Shown here one piece after another: positions 10,744 through 23,004 of a stretch of DNA of 64,000 bases. The stretch lies in NCBI GenBank assembly GCA_035771175.1, contig CM069607.1, positions 17,430,001 through 17,494,000 of the forward strand, read 5' to 3'. The translations under genes were made by a program, and so were the position numbers. The stretch is from Paratinospora sagittata (lineage: Eukaryota > Streptophyta > Magnoliopsida > Ranunculales > Menispermaceae). Each line of letters begins with the position of its first letter. Positions within the stretch are counted from its first letter, which is position 1. Below the pieces are notes generated by a model that was not told the origin of the DNA, ran no database searches, and saw only the letters and a program-made list of their open reading frames with translations.

Positions 10744-13184
10744 ACACGTTATCAGAATGAAGGCTCTGCTCAATCAAGGAGTTCAATCATAAAAGGTATA
10801 TTGAGGTAAAATTTTATGAATTTTTATCATGTTCATTCTTTAATGTATTTTCAATTTCACTACAGTTTTTAATTTGATTTTAATTCCATAGCCTGAAGCT
10901 ATGTAGAGAAATTCATATAGCATGAAGCTATATTAATATTTTGTTTACGTAACCTGAAGTTATGTAGAAGAATTTATAGTTTGAAGCTATATATAAAGAA
11001 ATAATTTTCTAGGCAAGAGCTGTATTTTTCATAACCAGAAATAACATGTAACATAACATATAATTTATATACTTTAACATCATTATAAAATTTCATGTGA
11101 AATAACATTAGTTTTGTCCATGGGACCCACATATTTATGGATTTGTAAATTAGCCTGAAGCTAATATAATGCATTAACACTAACATTTTATTTTATTATG
11201 ATGCATTACTAACATTAACGTTGACACTAACATTTTATTTTATTGTGATGCATTATTATACTAACATTGACACTAACACTAACAGTGACACTAACTTTTC
11301 CTTTTATTATGATGCATTTTTATACTAACTTTTTCTTTTACATTTTTTTTTATCATTGAATAATTATTTATGATTAATTGGTTATTTAAGTTATTTAATT
11401 ACTTTTGAAGATTTCACATTTTGAACTATGGACAAGAAGACATAAGCTGAAGTTCGTGGACATCTCATGACTAAAACTTATAACCTTTTATTTAAAGATT
11501 CATCACAATTAATTGCATATGAAGTTGCAATATTACAATTATACGGACCTGAAGTTCATTATGACCAAATGACTAATTGCACTTGATGTAGTAATATTAA
11601 AGTTTCATGAGATAAATTATATATTTAAAGAAGACATATTTGAGAAGATAAATTAACTCGCATATGCTCTTCAAGTAACAATACAAAGACTGTTAAAATC
11701 TTCTCAAGAAAATTTGTGATGAAAATCACTATGCTCATTCACTTAAATTTTATATCATTCTCCGAAGTGAATGCTACTTTAATGATTATGAATATGACCT
11801 ATAACAAAGACCATGATCATGACTGAGAAAATGAATATGACAAATGCCATAATTAAAATTATTATGAGAACCATGATGATTACAATTTGAAATATGGTTA
11901 CAACCATATATTTGAAATAAATCTATTTCGTTCCACCAGAAGTGGAGTAATCCTATCGTAGCACAAGATAATTTTTTATCTATGTGTTTGCTTTAGGTGT
12001 GAAATGAAAAGAATTTGTGATGTACCTATTGTATATCAAACATATGATTAATCTATCATGCCTCAATAAAGAAAAAAAAGTTAAATTGAAAATATATTCA
12101 TAGCTCCAGAAGAGTAAATATTATGTTGTCAAATAAAACAAAATTTTCATATTTGTAATGCCTTATAATATATTAGATTCAGAAGATCTTGGTTGATTTT
12201 AAAGATATATAAAAGGATAGATATCAAATATTCAAAGAATATATTTATATTGCCTCATTGATTATTTGGAAATATTTAGAAAGACTTATTACTTGAATTT
12301 TTGCCTTATTAAATTATGAGGTCAATTGAAAGGATATTGTGATCAGGAACTGAAAGTTCTTTGACACAATATATTTATTATATTTTGGCATAACTTTCCA
12401 AGTCTCTAGAACCTCAATGATATTTTAAATAATAACATCATTTGGACAAGTTTCATTTGTTTATATGCCTACTTTATGACTAGTTGAAATATTATATAAT
12501 TGCGCAATTTTTTGAGATACTTTTAGAAAAATATTAGTATAAAGTTAGATGATCACAATATTAAGTATATTCGTAACAGTATTGAAAATTCAATTATTAG
12601 AATGATTATTCAATGAAATTGACAATTGCCGACAGATGGCCGACAATTAAGAAAACTTTAATCATTCAATTACAAACAGTGCATTAAGTTAATAACTTTA
12701 TAAACAACTTTAGCTCTCATCATTTTGCATCTCAAAACAAAAGAGGGAAGTTTGTGTAGGCAATGGTGCAAAACCGATCTAATACCCGAGGAACGGAAGG
12801 TTAGCACTAATCACATATAGAAGATGTGTTCGCCAAAAGAGTAATGAATCCAATGGTGATGGATCTTCTAATAAATACTCTAATAGATAATCTGTATAAT
12901 CATGGAGTGGAGCAACGAATCTTAGATTAATGAGGAAGACTGCTTATAGAAATTCGTGATAGATACGCGTGACGTGGGATACAACAACAAAAAAGCACAT
13001 TAATGGTGCTTTGGGCCATGATCGGTAGCCCGATTATTAAGGTCATAGTACAACATGTATCTAGACAATATTTCCCAGAGTATGTATTCGACAATTTTTG
13101 GCACGGACTTTGGGGGTCTAGGTTGCTCATATTAGTTGTATATAAGTATGACTAAGCGTGAGTCACAACTATGTAAATCCATAT
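10744..13184 (+). pseudogene. Highly decayed copia gag and leader
   Basis: No long frame survives, but plus-strand translation in shifting frames still resembles copia gag. Near 11510 it reads KDSSQLIAYEV. Near 11770 there is a FSEVNATLM-type block, which in intact relatives precedes a G/R-rich stretch. A damaged zinc knuckle reading CFRCEMKRICDVP lies near 11990-12035. Repeated GCCTGAAGCTAT words (10890-11165) suggest a small local repeat in the leader. From about 12100 to 13184 I see only AT-rich sequence with no assignable domain. An S-type LTR interrupts at 13185. Confidence 0.5.
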
Positions 13185-14568
13185 TGTTAACCTATATGGT
13201 TCATCCTTAGCATATCCCTAAAGTATACTTGATGAAGTATATTTTGATGATCACAAACAAAGTATTTTTCGGTGCTAACGAACGTTGTTCAAGAACTTAT
13301 CTCTGCACCAAAGGAAAAGCAAAAAGTCAAGGAACGACTCGATCAAGAAACTCAAAGCTTACATCCAACGATCAAGATCGTTTCAACTAACGGACTTCAA
13401 CGATCACATCATGATATCAAGATCACTTCTCTCGAACGTTTCGGTCAAGCTTCATGACTACATCTCTCGATCAACGTTCAAGTCATTCAACTTTGAATTA
13501 CTCTTATTGAAAATCTCATAATGAAGAGTTGGATTTAACGGTTATGAGAAAAGAGAAATACACAAAGTATTTAAGGTATATCTTTCTCTAATAGTTATTG
13601 CTCAAAATGTTTTTCAAAACCATGCATGTATCATTTTCATATGTTTTCTAAATCTGCATGTTTTGATGTCTTAACTATATTTCAAGAAATTTAATACTAT
13701 ATATTTAATTTGAAATATACCGAGTTTTTATTCACATTTATCGAATATTTTATCACGAGTCAAAACTGTTTTCAAAGAGTCTTTCAGGATGCTAATGAAA
13801 TAACAACGCTCTCCTGAACTTGTTAAGTCAGGACACTTGCTTGTATAGTAGCGGTCTTATATATTAGTCAACCTCTGAAGTTGTAAGGAAGCCGACTCAG
13901 CATCAGCTCACTGAAAGATCTTTTAAAAGTTCTTCAAAAAATGTTTTTTTGAGGACGTTGATGGTTATAAGTTGATTAAAATATAAGGACACTTTCTGGA
14001 TAGGAGCGCCCTCACCTTTGGAAATCAACTGAATAACTTTTAGGATGCTGATTGTCCTTCAGCGTGTTTTTAAATGTCTTAACTTATAGGACGCTTACAT
14101 AGTAGTAGCACCCTCATGTTATGTTTTTATCTAGTAGGACGCTCACGTAATGTAGCGCCCTCATGTTTTATTTTATGTTTTAAAAGCAGGACGCTTACTC
14201 GGATAGTAGCGCCCTCATGCACTTAATAGTTTTAAAACATAACAGGACGCTAACTGGGCATTAGCGTCCTCAAGGTTTAAGTTGTCTAAATTCATAAGTA
14301 AGTCAGGACGCTTACGAGTTAGTAACGCCCTCACTTAGTTGTTCAATAGGACGCTTATACTTAGTAAGCATCCTCAAGGAACTAAACGACAAAGTTGATA
14401 TTATGCGTTAGGACACTTATTACGGAATCAGGACGCTAATTCATCTATCGTCACTGTTCGAATGAGTACACTACGTCAGTTTATTTTTTCAGAACAAACA
14501 CTTGCACAGAGTTCTTTTCAGACTTATCAGAAACCCTTTTCGATACATGAAAGAAGTTCTTCTAAAGC
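13185..14568 (+). mobile_element. Family S LTR (SIRE-like), 5' half
   Basis: It starts TGTTAACCTATATGG and follows the S LTRs at 41984 and 51689 in order: CCCTAAAGTATACTTGATG, then CAAGATCGTTTCA, then the GGACGCT array. It is cut at 14568 by insertion of the T LTR. I do not find the other half to the right, so a later deletion probably removed it. Confidence 0.8.
13795..14450. repeat. Array of quasi-palindromes AGGACGCT...AGCG(C/T)CCT, S LTR copy 1
   Basis: About ten units with variable spacers are present. The clearest is AGGACGCTA (14244-14252) and TAGCGTCCT (14262-14270), a perfect 9-bp stem with a 9-nt loop. Others lie near 14092, 14140, 14190, 14305 and 14349. The array is conserved in the other S LTRs. 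Confidence 0.8.
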
Positions 14569-17376
14569 TGTAACGCTCGTACCTTAGGATGACATCACTT
14601 TGACCCATAGTGTACCTGTAGAGTACCTGTATATGTCGTAAACATATATGTATGTGTATATGTATTTTGATGCTTGACGGGCGTAGGTTTGAGTGTCTTT
14701 GCATGATTTTAGGTCATAGAGAGAGCGTATGAAGTTTTGGAACCATCGGAGACCTGTTCGACGTCGAAACATGTCGAAAAGGTATTTTGGATATAGTGGA
14801 GCTCGCTCCATGGAGGAAGAAATTTTTGTCACCGATTACATCAATGGCTTGATCTCCTAGATCCGTGGTTAGATTGAGCTGAAATTTTCTCAGATCATTC
14901 TTTTCTGATAGATCTTCATTATGAACGGTGAAGATCATGATTGGAGTTGTCTACTGTGAATTATAAGACCCCAAACACTATTTCACGAATTTACATATTT
15001 TCTTGCGCAGTTTTGATCAAACGATTGGATTGCAAAATCCCACCGTTGGATTGCGCTGAAATTTTTCAGAATGTTGGTCACTAACTCATAAAACACTTGA
15101 ACGATTAAGATGTTAATTTTGTTAGTATTTTGCAAGAAATTGATTATCTAAGTGCAAATATTGCAACAGGAAAACTGATTTTTGACAGTTTTTGAAAACT
15201 TAGTTGTGGGCCCAAGGTTGTCTATTTAAGCTATTAACACGGTTTTTTCAACTAATTTGCACATTTTGCACTTGAAAAAGAGGAGAGAAGTGCTGGAGGA
15301 GAGAAATGAGAGGAAAATTTAGGGTTTGGTGGTTTCTTGCTCAAGAGCACCTAAGGTTTGCATTTTTCCTCCATTTCTTCCTTGAATCTCTCTATTAGTT
15401 GCATGATAGCTTCATTTTGAGCAATTTTGATGCATGCATTGTGATGAACCTTAGGTGGGTGGTGTTCCAACCCTAGGTTCTAGTTGCATGTACCCCTTTT
15501 AGCTTGTTTATACCGTTAATGGCCTTCCTAGACCTCAACCAACATCTAGTAAGTGTTTTCCAACCATTGAATCTTGGATTTGTGAGGGGTGGTGGAAAAC
15601 CAAAGTTGGAGTTGAGTTTTGCATGTCACATATTAGAGAGTTAGGAGTACACTAATAGTGAAACCCCCAATTTCTAGAAAGAAATTGGAGGGGTTTAGTT
15701 TAAATGACCTATACTTAGTTCATGACCTTAGACTTTTTCAAAATCTTTGCATGTCAACTATGTTGACCTAGTGGTCATTGTGGATGATTCCATGTTGCAA
15801 GATCAGTAAAATTCATGGCTGATCATGGTGGCCTAGTGTAAATTGGCAATATGGCCTAAGTAGAGAAATTTCTAGATTTTGGGGCTTTTGATACTCTTGA
15901 TATAAAATCTGGAAATTTATGCAATGTAAGTCCAATAAAGCATAATTAGGGTTGATTGATTGTGAAATTCAGTGGTTTCACTTGCTGGAAACCCTAAGTG
16001 CTGTGTGAAATTGGCCAAAGGCTTGATTTTGGAAAATTTTGCCCAAATTAGGGCTTTTGACCTAAACCAAGTCAATTGATTAAATTGACTTGGGAGTTGG
16101 CTAATTGGACCCAAATAGAATGAAATTAAGGGTTTAGAATGGTTGAACTTGGGTTAGAATTGATTGACCTAGTTCAATTTGACCCTATGCCTATTGTATA
16201 GATTTTTCCCAAATTGGGGCATAGGCTAAGTATTGGCTTGACTTGGGTTTAAACATGGTGGATTAGCATGGACTGATTTTTAGTTATGTGAACCATGTAT
16301 AATGCAGGATTTTGATTGACTCAATTAGGCCTATTGATAGTCGTGGTGCATAGGAGTGCTTTGGAAGCATCCTAGTGCGTGTTTGGTTGGAAATTGGATT
16401 GCCTAAGTCTAGCCAATCAAATTGTGAGTGTTTCTTTTACTATTGAATTCTATATGTGGCATTGTAGTATAAAATGTTTAAATGCTTATCTAATGTAATA
16501 TGCATGATTTATTGAATTCATGAACTGTATTTGAGCATAGTCAGTTGGGAAAGCAGTTGAGTTATGTGCATTTCCTAAGCTTGGAATTTCTTATGTTATC
16601 CCATTTGGCTGACCGGGAATCCTCAATTGTGGACCTTGCAGAGGTTTTCTATGGGTTGTGTATGTTAGGATTCACCTAGGCATGGTGCTTGCCTTGGTGG
16701 GCGAATCCTATGGTTTATGCAACCCTAGGAATCCTAATAGATACGGGTAAGAAATCAGTCGGGCATGGGTTTCGCGCACACATGGTCCTTGTACTGATTC
16801 TTACTTAGGAGGTGTTTAGGTTGCATATGCATGTTTATAAATGGTATGCATTGTCTTGTTTATGACATGATACATTAAATTGGCATGTATGTAATCGTGC
16901 TTACTCTCATGATTATTTAAATATTTTAATTAAATGCATATATATGTTGCCACTTGTATAGAACATTCACTGAGCTTGTTTTAGCTCACCCTTACTCTTA
17001 TCCTTTCAGGTTCAGATAGAAAAGGGAAGGAAAAAGCTTAGCTGCGGAGCGTTTTCTTGTACACTTTTTGATGTAGGTGTTTAGTACTTTTGTATTTTGT
17101 TAAATATGTACTAAATAACACCTATAGTATGTATTTAATACTTAGATGGGTTTGTAATTCATGGTTAAGTATTATTTTGTACTTTTGATCATTATGAACT
17201 TAAAAATAAAAATAAAAATTTATGGCTACATTTTGGGAATGTAATATTATTTGATTATGTCCATATGTGTTATTGTTGTGTATTTGGGGATTATGGTGTG
17301 TATTAGAAGGCTTATCGGGATGCCGTGTATGTTGTGGGAGGATATACACGTGACGCACGTATCGTGGGTTGTGACA
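14569..17376 (+). mobile_element. 5' LTR of a family T element (2808 bp)
   Basis: It begins TGTAACGCTCGTACC and ends GGGTTGTGACA, directly before a tRNA-iMet PBS. The five bases before it are AAAGC. A CACTGAGC...TAGCTCACCC block and a TTTCAGG site near 16965-17010 are shared with the LTRs at 1-2268 and about 61130-61170. A near-palindrome GGAGCTCGCTCC lies at 14798-14809. Confidence 0.85.
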
Positions 17377-17379
17377 ACT

Positions 17380-17391
17380 TTGGTATCAGAA
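17380..17391 (+). promoter_or_regulatory. Primer-binding site (tRNA-iMet)
   Basis: TTGGTATCAGAACG starts 3-4 nt after the LTR end. The consensus TGGTATCAGAGC is matched except near its 3' end. Confidence 0.85.
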
Positions 17392-17578
17392 CGAGTGTGT
17401 TTTAGGTTTAAAATCCTTAAAAAAGAATAAAAGACTTATAAGATATTATGATTTCTTTTATGGGTATGATTATGGGTAGTTATCTTAGGGATAACAACTC
17501 TCATGGATTGTGTTTCTGATAGGCTTTTCCTTATTTGTGAATTTTAGATTTACAAGAGAGGAAATTCAGAACCAACCA

Positions 17579-18156
17579 TGGACCCGGATGAGCGCTCCAG
17601 GCAGATTGAGGCTTTACTAGCTGCTCAGACCCAGATACAGCAGCAGCAGACTCAGATTCTTGCACTGCTTACCCAGGTCTAGAGCACAATAGTGTTGGCA
17701 TGGCCGTGGGGGATAGGGCTGGACCAGCTAAGGTTCATGCTGATGTCCAGGCCAAGCTATAGGCTGACGTACCGATTGAGGCTGTGGGTATTCCCGAGCA
17801 GAGGACTGAGTCAGTGCGTTATGAGAGGGTCATGAAGGCCTTCTGGATCAGAGGCCCGATGAAGTTTACTAGAGGCCTTTGCATTGAGACAACTGAGAGG
17901 TGGCTTAGGCGAATGAAGACTATCTTCTGTGACATGTAGGCTATTGAGGCTGACAGAGTGAGGTTGGCCAGGTTCAAGCTTGTCGACAAGGCTGATGATT
18001 GGTGGCTGAGATTGGACAGCATGGTCAATGAGATTCAGGTGTGGACCAGGTGTAAAGAACTTTTCTACGAGGAGTTCTACCCGAGATCAGAGTGCGATCA
18101 GAGAAGGATGGAGTTCATGCACCTGACCTAGGGCAGTTGGTCAGTGAGGGAGTACG
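17579..18156 (+). pseudogene. gag pseudogene, family T element
   Basis: The start at 17579 reads MDPDERSRQIEALLAAQTQI, a coiled, Q-rich N-terminus typical of plant gypsy gag. After a frameshift near 17690 a second frame gives the retrotransposon gag core. It includes FWIRGPMKFTRG, then TTERWLRRMKTIF, then ADDWWLRLDS, then FYEEFYPRSE. Three in-frame stops (TAG) interrupt it. The frame ends at about 18156, in the middle of the core (SVREYDQ), where minus-strand element A-2 begins. No zinc knuckle or pol follows, so this copy lost everything downstream. The family is clear; activity is not possible as it stands. Confidence 0.75.
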
Positions 18157-19601
18157 ACCAGGTTGTACGGGGTGGGCAGGTTGTCCCATCGATGAATGGT
18201 AGGCTGGTTGTCCCATCGACGAATGGTTGGCCGACTGTCTCATAGGTGGAGGGTTGGCTGTAGGCATTGTTGAAAAATGTTGGCCAAATGGTTGACCCAT
18301 TGGATGGGTTAGGCTGTGGGCATTGTTGAAAAATGTTGGCCAGATGGTTGACCCATTGGTGGAGGGTAGTTGGTTTGATTATATGAAGATTCCCTAACTG
18401 GGACTTCTTGGAAGATTGGATATGCTTGTGTCGGAAAGTTTTGAAAAAATGGACTCATTGGGATATTATGTCTTCCGAAGTTCGGTGCCTCCCAATTTTG
18501 AGATGGTTGGTTTACCAGGAATTGTGGAGTCGACTGGTAGGGTACCTCTTGAGTTGGAAACCCTTGTCCACCTTGATTTGGTCGTGGTTGTTCAAAGTTT
18601 CCTTCTTGGTTTCCAAAGAGTTCTTCCTCTGTGAAATAATGATGATTGGGTTGTTCATCATTTGGGGTTGGGTTTGTCTCAGTGTTTTTGACTTGCTTCA
18701 TTATTTGGCGTTTCCCTGGTGGGAATCTTGCGCGGACTACACTCTGCGTCATCACTAGCCCTTCCTCTATTTTCCTCTGAAGTTATGCCAAATAATTTCT
18801 CATCGGTTACCCTTCCTTTTGTGTTGAAGTTTTGGAATAGGAGGATAATGCAACCTCTTTAGTAATCAGTACGGATGATTCATCAAAGGTATTAATGTTT
18901 GCCTCGGTCAGTATCTTCATGACTAAAGCTTCATAGCCGATATATTCTTTCTTTGTAGGGTTTTGGGTTATTCTTGCCATTTGCTGGACGATGATGTGAG
19001 GTAGGGAGATTGAAATTCCCTTTTCTAAGCAGTATAGGACAAGGAGGTGAGCTCTTGACATTGAACCTCTAGTCACCACTTCAGGCAAGATGTTATCGAC
19101 TAAAATCTTCCCAAGGCCTGCAAGGGTTGACTTTAGGATATTATTTGGGAGGCAGGCGTATGTCTTGTCGGTGTATGGATCTTGAGTGAGGGAGTTAAAT
19201 AGCTGTTCCTTCGATTTAGCGATCTCTATGACTGCCTGGGTTTCATGTGGGTCAATAATCTTGTTTCCAGTTGAGATTCCCATTAGTCGAGAAGTAGATT
19301 CGACGCTGATAGAAATTTTTACTCCCCTGATCTTTGTTTCCAAGACAGGGCTGATTCCTTCCTCCTGGAGTCCCACAATGTTCATGTTGTCGTAAAATGC
19401 CCTTGCCAAGTTGAGGGAGACAAAACCCTCAATGTTAGTTATATTCAGCCACCCTAGCTTTGCGAGTTTGTCATGAAGGAAAGGATGGAGGCGAGGATTC
19501 TTCATGTCGATACTCCTCATTAAGACCCGTTTGTAAAGTTCCATAAGTCTTGTGGAAACTTGTTCCCAACTACTGGAAGTCGTTCCTTCATTAGAGGCCA
19601 T
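18157..19601 (-). pseudogene. ORFA, extra 5' ORF, A-2 (best preserved N-terminus)
   Basis: The ATG at 19601 (MASNEGTTSSSWEQ) is preferred over an upstream in-frame ATG because it is the start shared by the A copies and follows the CAG site at 19610-19609. About 265 codons are open, to the stop at 18807. This part covers the whole globular half, including LGWLNITNIEGFVSLNLARA, RGVKISISVESTSRLMGIS and SRAHLLVLYCLEKGISISL. A frameshift near 18830 moves the P/Q/N-rich tail into another frame (18755-18309), ending in MGQP(S/F)GQHF repeats. There is no signal peptide or membrane segment. It looks like the Athila-ORF1/putative plant transposon protein group by eye; the role is unknown. Confidence 0.7.
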
Positions 19602-19609
19602 TATCTTGC

Positions 19610-19854
19610 TGAAAGGAAAATAAAACTTGTGAGGTACACACAAATATATTCCTAACATCTTTAAGATTTATGCATTGTCCGTTGGACAATATTTTCTATT
19701 TTCTTCTTGATGTTTATGCCAGCATTTCATCTAAAATTTTCATCAGCAACAGATTATATATATATATATCTCATACATACATATATATATATATATATAA
19801 TATGAATTTTTTTCTTCTCCTAAGTGATGGATTTGGGCGGGCTGTGGACCTTTC
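19610..19854. repeat. ORFA leader with TA tracts, A-2
   Basis: Short TA tracts at about 19754-19768 and 19784-19799 lie between the PBS and ORFA. The sense strand has a TTTTCCTTTCAG acceptor-like site ending at 19609. Confidence 0.7.
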
Positions 19855-19866
19855 GCTCTGATACCA
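19855..19866 (-). promoter_or_regulatory. Primer-binding site (tRNA-iMet), A-2
   Basis: GCTCTGATACCA on the plus strand is TGGTATCAGAGC in the element sense, a perfect match to the usual plant iMet PBS. It lies 5 nt from the LTR. Confidence 0.9.
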
Positions 19867-19871
19867 TTAAA

Positions 19872-21212
19872 TGTCACACCCGGGCCAAAAGTGCCTAAAC
19901 CAACGAATCACTCACAGGCGGGGCGCAAATGCATTATAACAGTTACTGAGTGCACATGTACACAATTGAGTACAAATCTGATTTTATTAATTTTCGAATG
20001 TATTTTTGTACAAAATGTAATTGAGGGAACATCCTCCCAAAATCTCCCTAATAAATAAGCAAGGGGTACAAAATGAAGGCCCAAAACACCTCCACCCAAT
20101 CCGCCTTAGGCTTATCTAAAAATGGTTATCAACGGGGTGAGCTCTTGCCCAGTGGGTAAAATAGTTCGTGAATATGACAATTAATAAAGAAGACTTCATA
20201 ATCAAACATCACATATACACAACATAGTATCATAAATAATACAACGTGCTTAACAAGAATGTATGCATGACACCGTCTCGTAATGGCTCTGTGATTGTTC
20301 ATCGCTCTAGGTTCACGTACAGATGTCCATCCCCACGTAATCCTGGGTTCAAATTTACGTCCCTCCCCAGGGGAAACATCAATAATAGTGAGCCTAATTG
20401 CTCCAATAACTATTCCATGGATGACAAACACTTACGTCCCTAGATGGTTCTTTATTTCATGTGTGATGACTATACATGTGCAAGTCCGGTTTTTACTAAT
20501 ATTAGATAGGATTTAACAACGTCTGGTGATCCTTATCAGGGTCGGCATCACCATGTGCGTTGTTAGGATGTCCAATATCACTTATACGAGTAGATAACTT
20601 TCAAATAGGACCAACTAGACCAGTCTCCATGTCGAGAGGTGGGAACACAAGGTCCAGCTTAAATACCAAGTCTTCTAGACTAGCAAGCTGCCTCCCGTTC
20701 TCTATTCAAAGTTACTGGGAATAAGACTAGATCTGGTTGTGTCAAATTGACCACTAATCCGACGTAGTAACAGTGTAATACATAAACTCCAAATATCAAG
20801 GCATAACTACGACATATATGAACATTATACGCAATAATGCTGTGTAATGAATAATAGACATAATGATAAACGAATGAAAACTTTAATAAAAGTCATAAAA
20901 CACGTAAACCTATGTTTCGTTCTCCACCTTTAGATGAAACTTCTTCCCTAAACTGGCACTTCTTCTGAGCGGAACCGCTTCGTACCGCAAAAAGAGTCTT
21001 AAAAAGAGAGGGAAAGAGTCTCAAAAGAGAGAGAGAAAGTCTCTAGAAAAGGGAGAGAGAGTAAGGAGGAGTGGTGTGAGAAATGAGGGGGGAGGGGGTC
21101 TTGTTTATAGAAAGAGACATGCTTGAAGGTTCGCGCATGTCGCCCAAACGTTCAGGATTCTGCCCGAACGTCTCAAATTTTTTTTTTTTTTGTGTAAACC
21201 AGGGGTATTACA
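19872..21212 (-). mobile_element. Family A 5' LTR of A-2 (1341 bp)
   Basis: Plus-strand ends are TGTCACACCCGGG and GGGGTATTACA. A TAAAT word follows; the matching target duplication is lost with the other end of the element. Confidence 0.85.
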
Positions 21213-22114
21213 TAAATCATGTTAGATATACATGAGAAAATTTATTAATCCATGGATAATCATATTATACATGAAAATCTCAAAAGGATTTATGAGTTAT
21301 ACTTGAAGCTTTAAAATGATGGTCCTTGAAGAATCTAAAAGGCTTGAAGTACATACTATATTAATATATATATTGATCAATATGCATATATATTTATAAT
21401 TTCTATGAGTGAGCATTCTAACAATTTGCATTTGCACTTTATTCACTTTATGTATCTAATTATTGTTGAATATGTTAAGACTCCTAAAGAGTTTATTAGA
21501 ATATATTTTAAAGGGAGAATTTGAGACAAAAGATCTTGGAAAATCAAATTTTTATCTCGGCCTGCAAATCGAATTTTTTTCCAAGCGGATTCTTGTCTAA
21601 ATATCAAATATATTAAGAGATGTTTGAAGAAAGTTTAAATGGACAAGATACATTCATCAGATTCCCTAATATTGTGAGATCACTAAAAAGTGAATAAAGA
21701 TGATATCCGCCTTCATTAAAATAATGAAAAACTAGTTGGTCCTGAAGTACCATGTCTGGATGCAATAAATGCTCTTATATACAAAACCAAAAATTATTTT
21801 CTCTGTTAACATGGTTGCATGATATAACAATACACTAGATTAAAATGGTGCTAAGCATGTATTATTTTATCTCCAAGAAAATAAGCAATACAAGTTTATC
21901 TTATTCAAGAAAGATAAAAATAAAACTAGTTGAATATGCAAATGCTGAATATTTGTCAGACCCCCACAATGCTCGATCCCAAACACAATCTCACTTATAG
22001 TGATATTGCCATATCATAGAGATTTGTAAAGCAGATAATAGTTGCTACATCTTCAAATCATCCAGAAAACTATTGCGACTCCTGAAGCAAGTCAAAAAAT
22101 GTGTATGGATCACA
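21213..22114 (+). pseudogene. Copia reverse transcriptase C-terminus and RNase H, decayed
   Basis: Plus-strand translation in shifting frames shows copia pol landmarks. KDLGKSNFYLGLQIE (near 21530-21575) is the RT motif after the YVDD region. KLVGPEVPCLDAINALIY near 21735 is the usual RT-RNase H connection. EYANAEYLSDPHNARSQT near 21935-21985 is the RNase H core, in which the catalytic Asp of the usual YADAGY is Asn. Many stops are present. This would be the 3' half of a copia element into which other elements inserted. Its 5' half may be the remnant at 10744-13184, but the two LTRs differ, so that link is unproven. Confidence 0.7.
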
Positions 22115-22166
22115 TGAATGATCTTAAATCAAATCATTCATGAATGATCTGATTTAAGATCATTCA
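22115..22166. repeat. 52-bp near-perfect palindrome
   Basis: Outer arms TGAATGATCTTAAATCA (22115-22131) and TGATTTAAGATCATTCA (22150-22166) flank a perfect 16-bp inner palindrome ATCATTCATGAATGAT (22133-22148). Only one base pair of the whole mismatches (22132/22149). Confidence 0.9.
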
Positions 22167-22292
22167 CATTTGGTCGGGTTACTTAAAAATTGACCCGACC
22201 AACCCTATCCACATTGCGAACCTGACCCAACCTGACTCAAAATGGTCGGGTTTAGTCGGGTTGGTTGGGTTGCTTACACCCCTAATGAATAT
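22167..22292. mobile_element. MITE-like fragment rich in GGTCGGGTT words
   Basis: Alternating GGTCGGGTT / GACCCGACC words and an end reading TTACACCCCTAA resemble short hAT-type MITEs of plants. Target duplications are not evident. It interrupts the copia remnant. Confidence 0.35.
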
Positions 22293-23004
22293 GATAGAAA
22301 ACTACTTGGTTTTGAAGTACCATATTTTTATGTAAATGCACTTATGTATCTTATAAATTATACAAAGAAGATATAGTATGTCCTTGAGTAATTTGTTAGC
22401 TAGCAAGATACAGTATCAAGTTGAAACATTAAAATGGTATACTTCAATATGACAAGTATTATAGATCTATTTCATTTAAGAGAACTTAAATCAAAATTGC
22501 TCATATAGGTAATAGACTTAGAGAGGTCTATATTGAAGTCATTTTTATGTATGAGTTGCCGTAAAGTGATTAAATTAATATTTTGCAAATTTGATATTAT
22601 TACAATTTTGTTGATCTCCTTGCAAAAGCTTTGTTAATCATAATATTTGTGAAGCTAAATGTACAACTTTAGATTGCAAAGACTGATAGATGTTTGCAGC
22701 CAAGCTACCGAAGAAAATCATGACTAATGTCAGCATGAGAGGGAGAATTCATTGATATCAATACAAGGGGAAATTTTTTAAGGAGAGGAGTTATTGATTA
22801 GCACACTGTACCTTTTTTCCTTAGCTAAGGTTTTGTCTCACTGGTTCCTTGCAAGGTTTTTAATGAGGCAGTCCTAACAATATTATGCTCCAAGAAAATA
22901 TTATACTCTTTTTCTTTTTAGATTATTTTTTTCCGTTGGGTTTTATCTAGCAAGGTTTTAATGAGGCTTATTCTTTATATATGGTAGGTGTTCAAAAGGG
23001 AGAG
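22293..23004 (+). pseudogene. Second copia pol tail and 3' untranslated region, with polypurine tract
   Basis: RKLLGFEVPYFYVNALMYL-type coding near 22295-22350 repeats the RT-RNase H connection already seen at 21735. The region is therefore a second copia fragment or a partial duplication. The frame then decays through a C-terminal RNase H-like stretch near 22590-22700. From 22815 to 22985 it carries the copia 3' UTR signature GCTAAGGTTTTGTC, then AAGGTTTT(T)AATGAGGC twice. It ends with a purine run AAAAGGGAGAG (22994-23004), the polypurine tract directly before the LTR. Confidence 0.6.

Larger units (their letters stand above)
18157..21212 (-). mobile_element. Family A element copy A-2, 5' part only
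   Basis: On the minus strand, LTR (21212-19872), PBS, TA-rich leader and ORFA are present. The element stops in the C-terminal repeats of ORFA at about 18157, facing the broken gag of the T element. Both partners are truncated at one point, so a deletion or recombination joined them rather than a clean insertion. Confidence 0.8.

Noticed and set aside
13795..14450. CRISPR-like repeat-spacer array (GGACGCT units)
   Set aside because: Units are imperfect, spacers vary widely, the array lies inside a plant LTR and is conserved among LTR copies; CRISPR does not occur in plant nuclear DNA.
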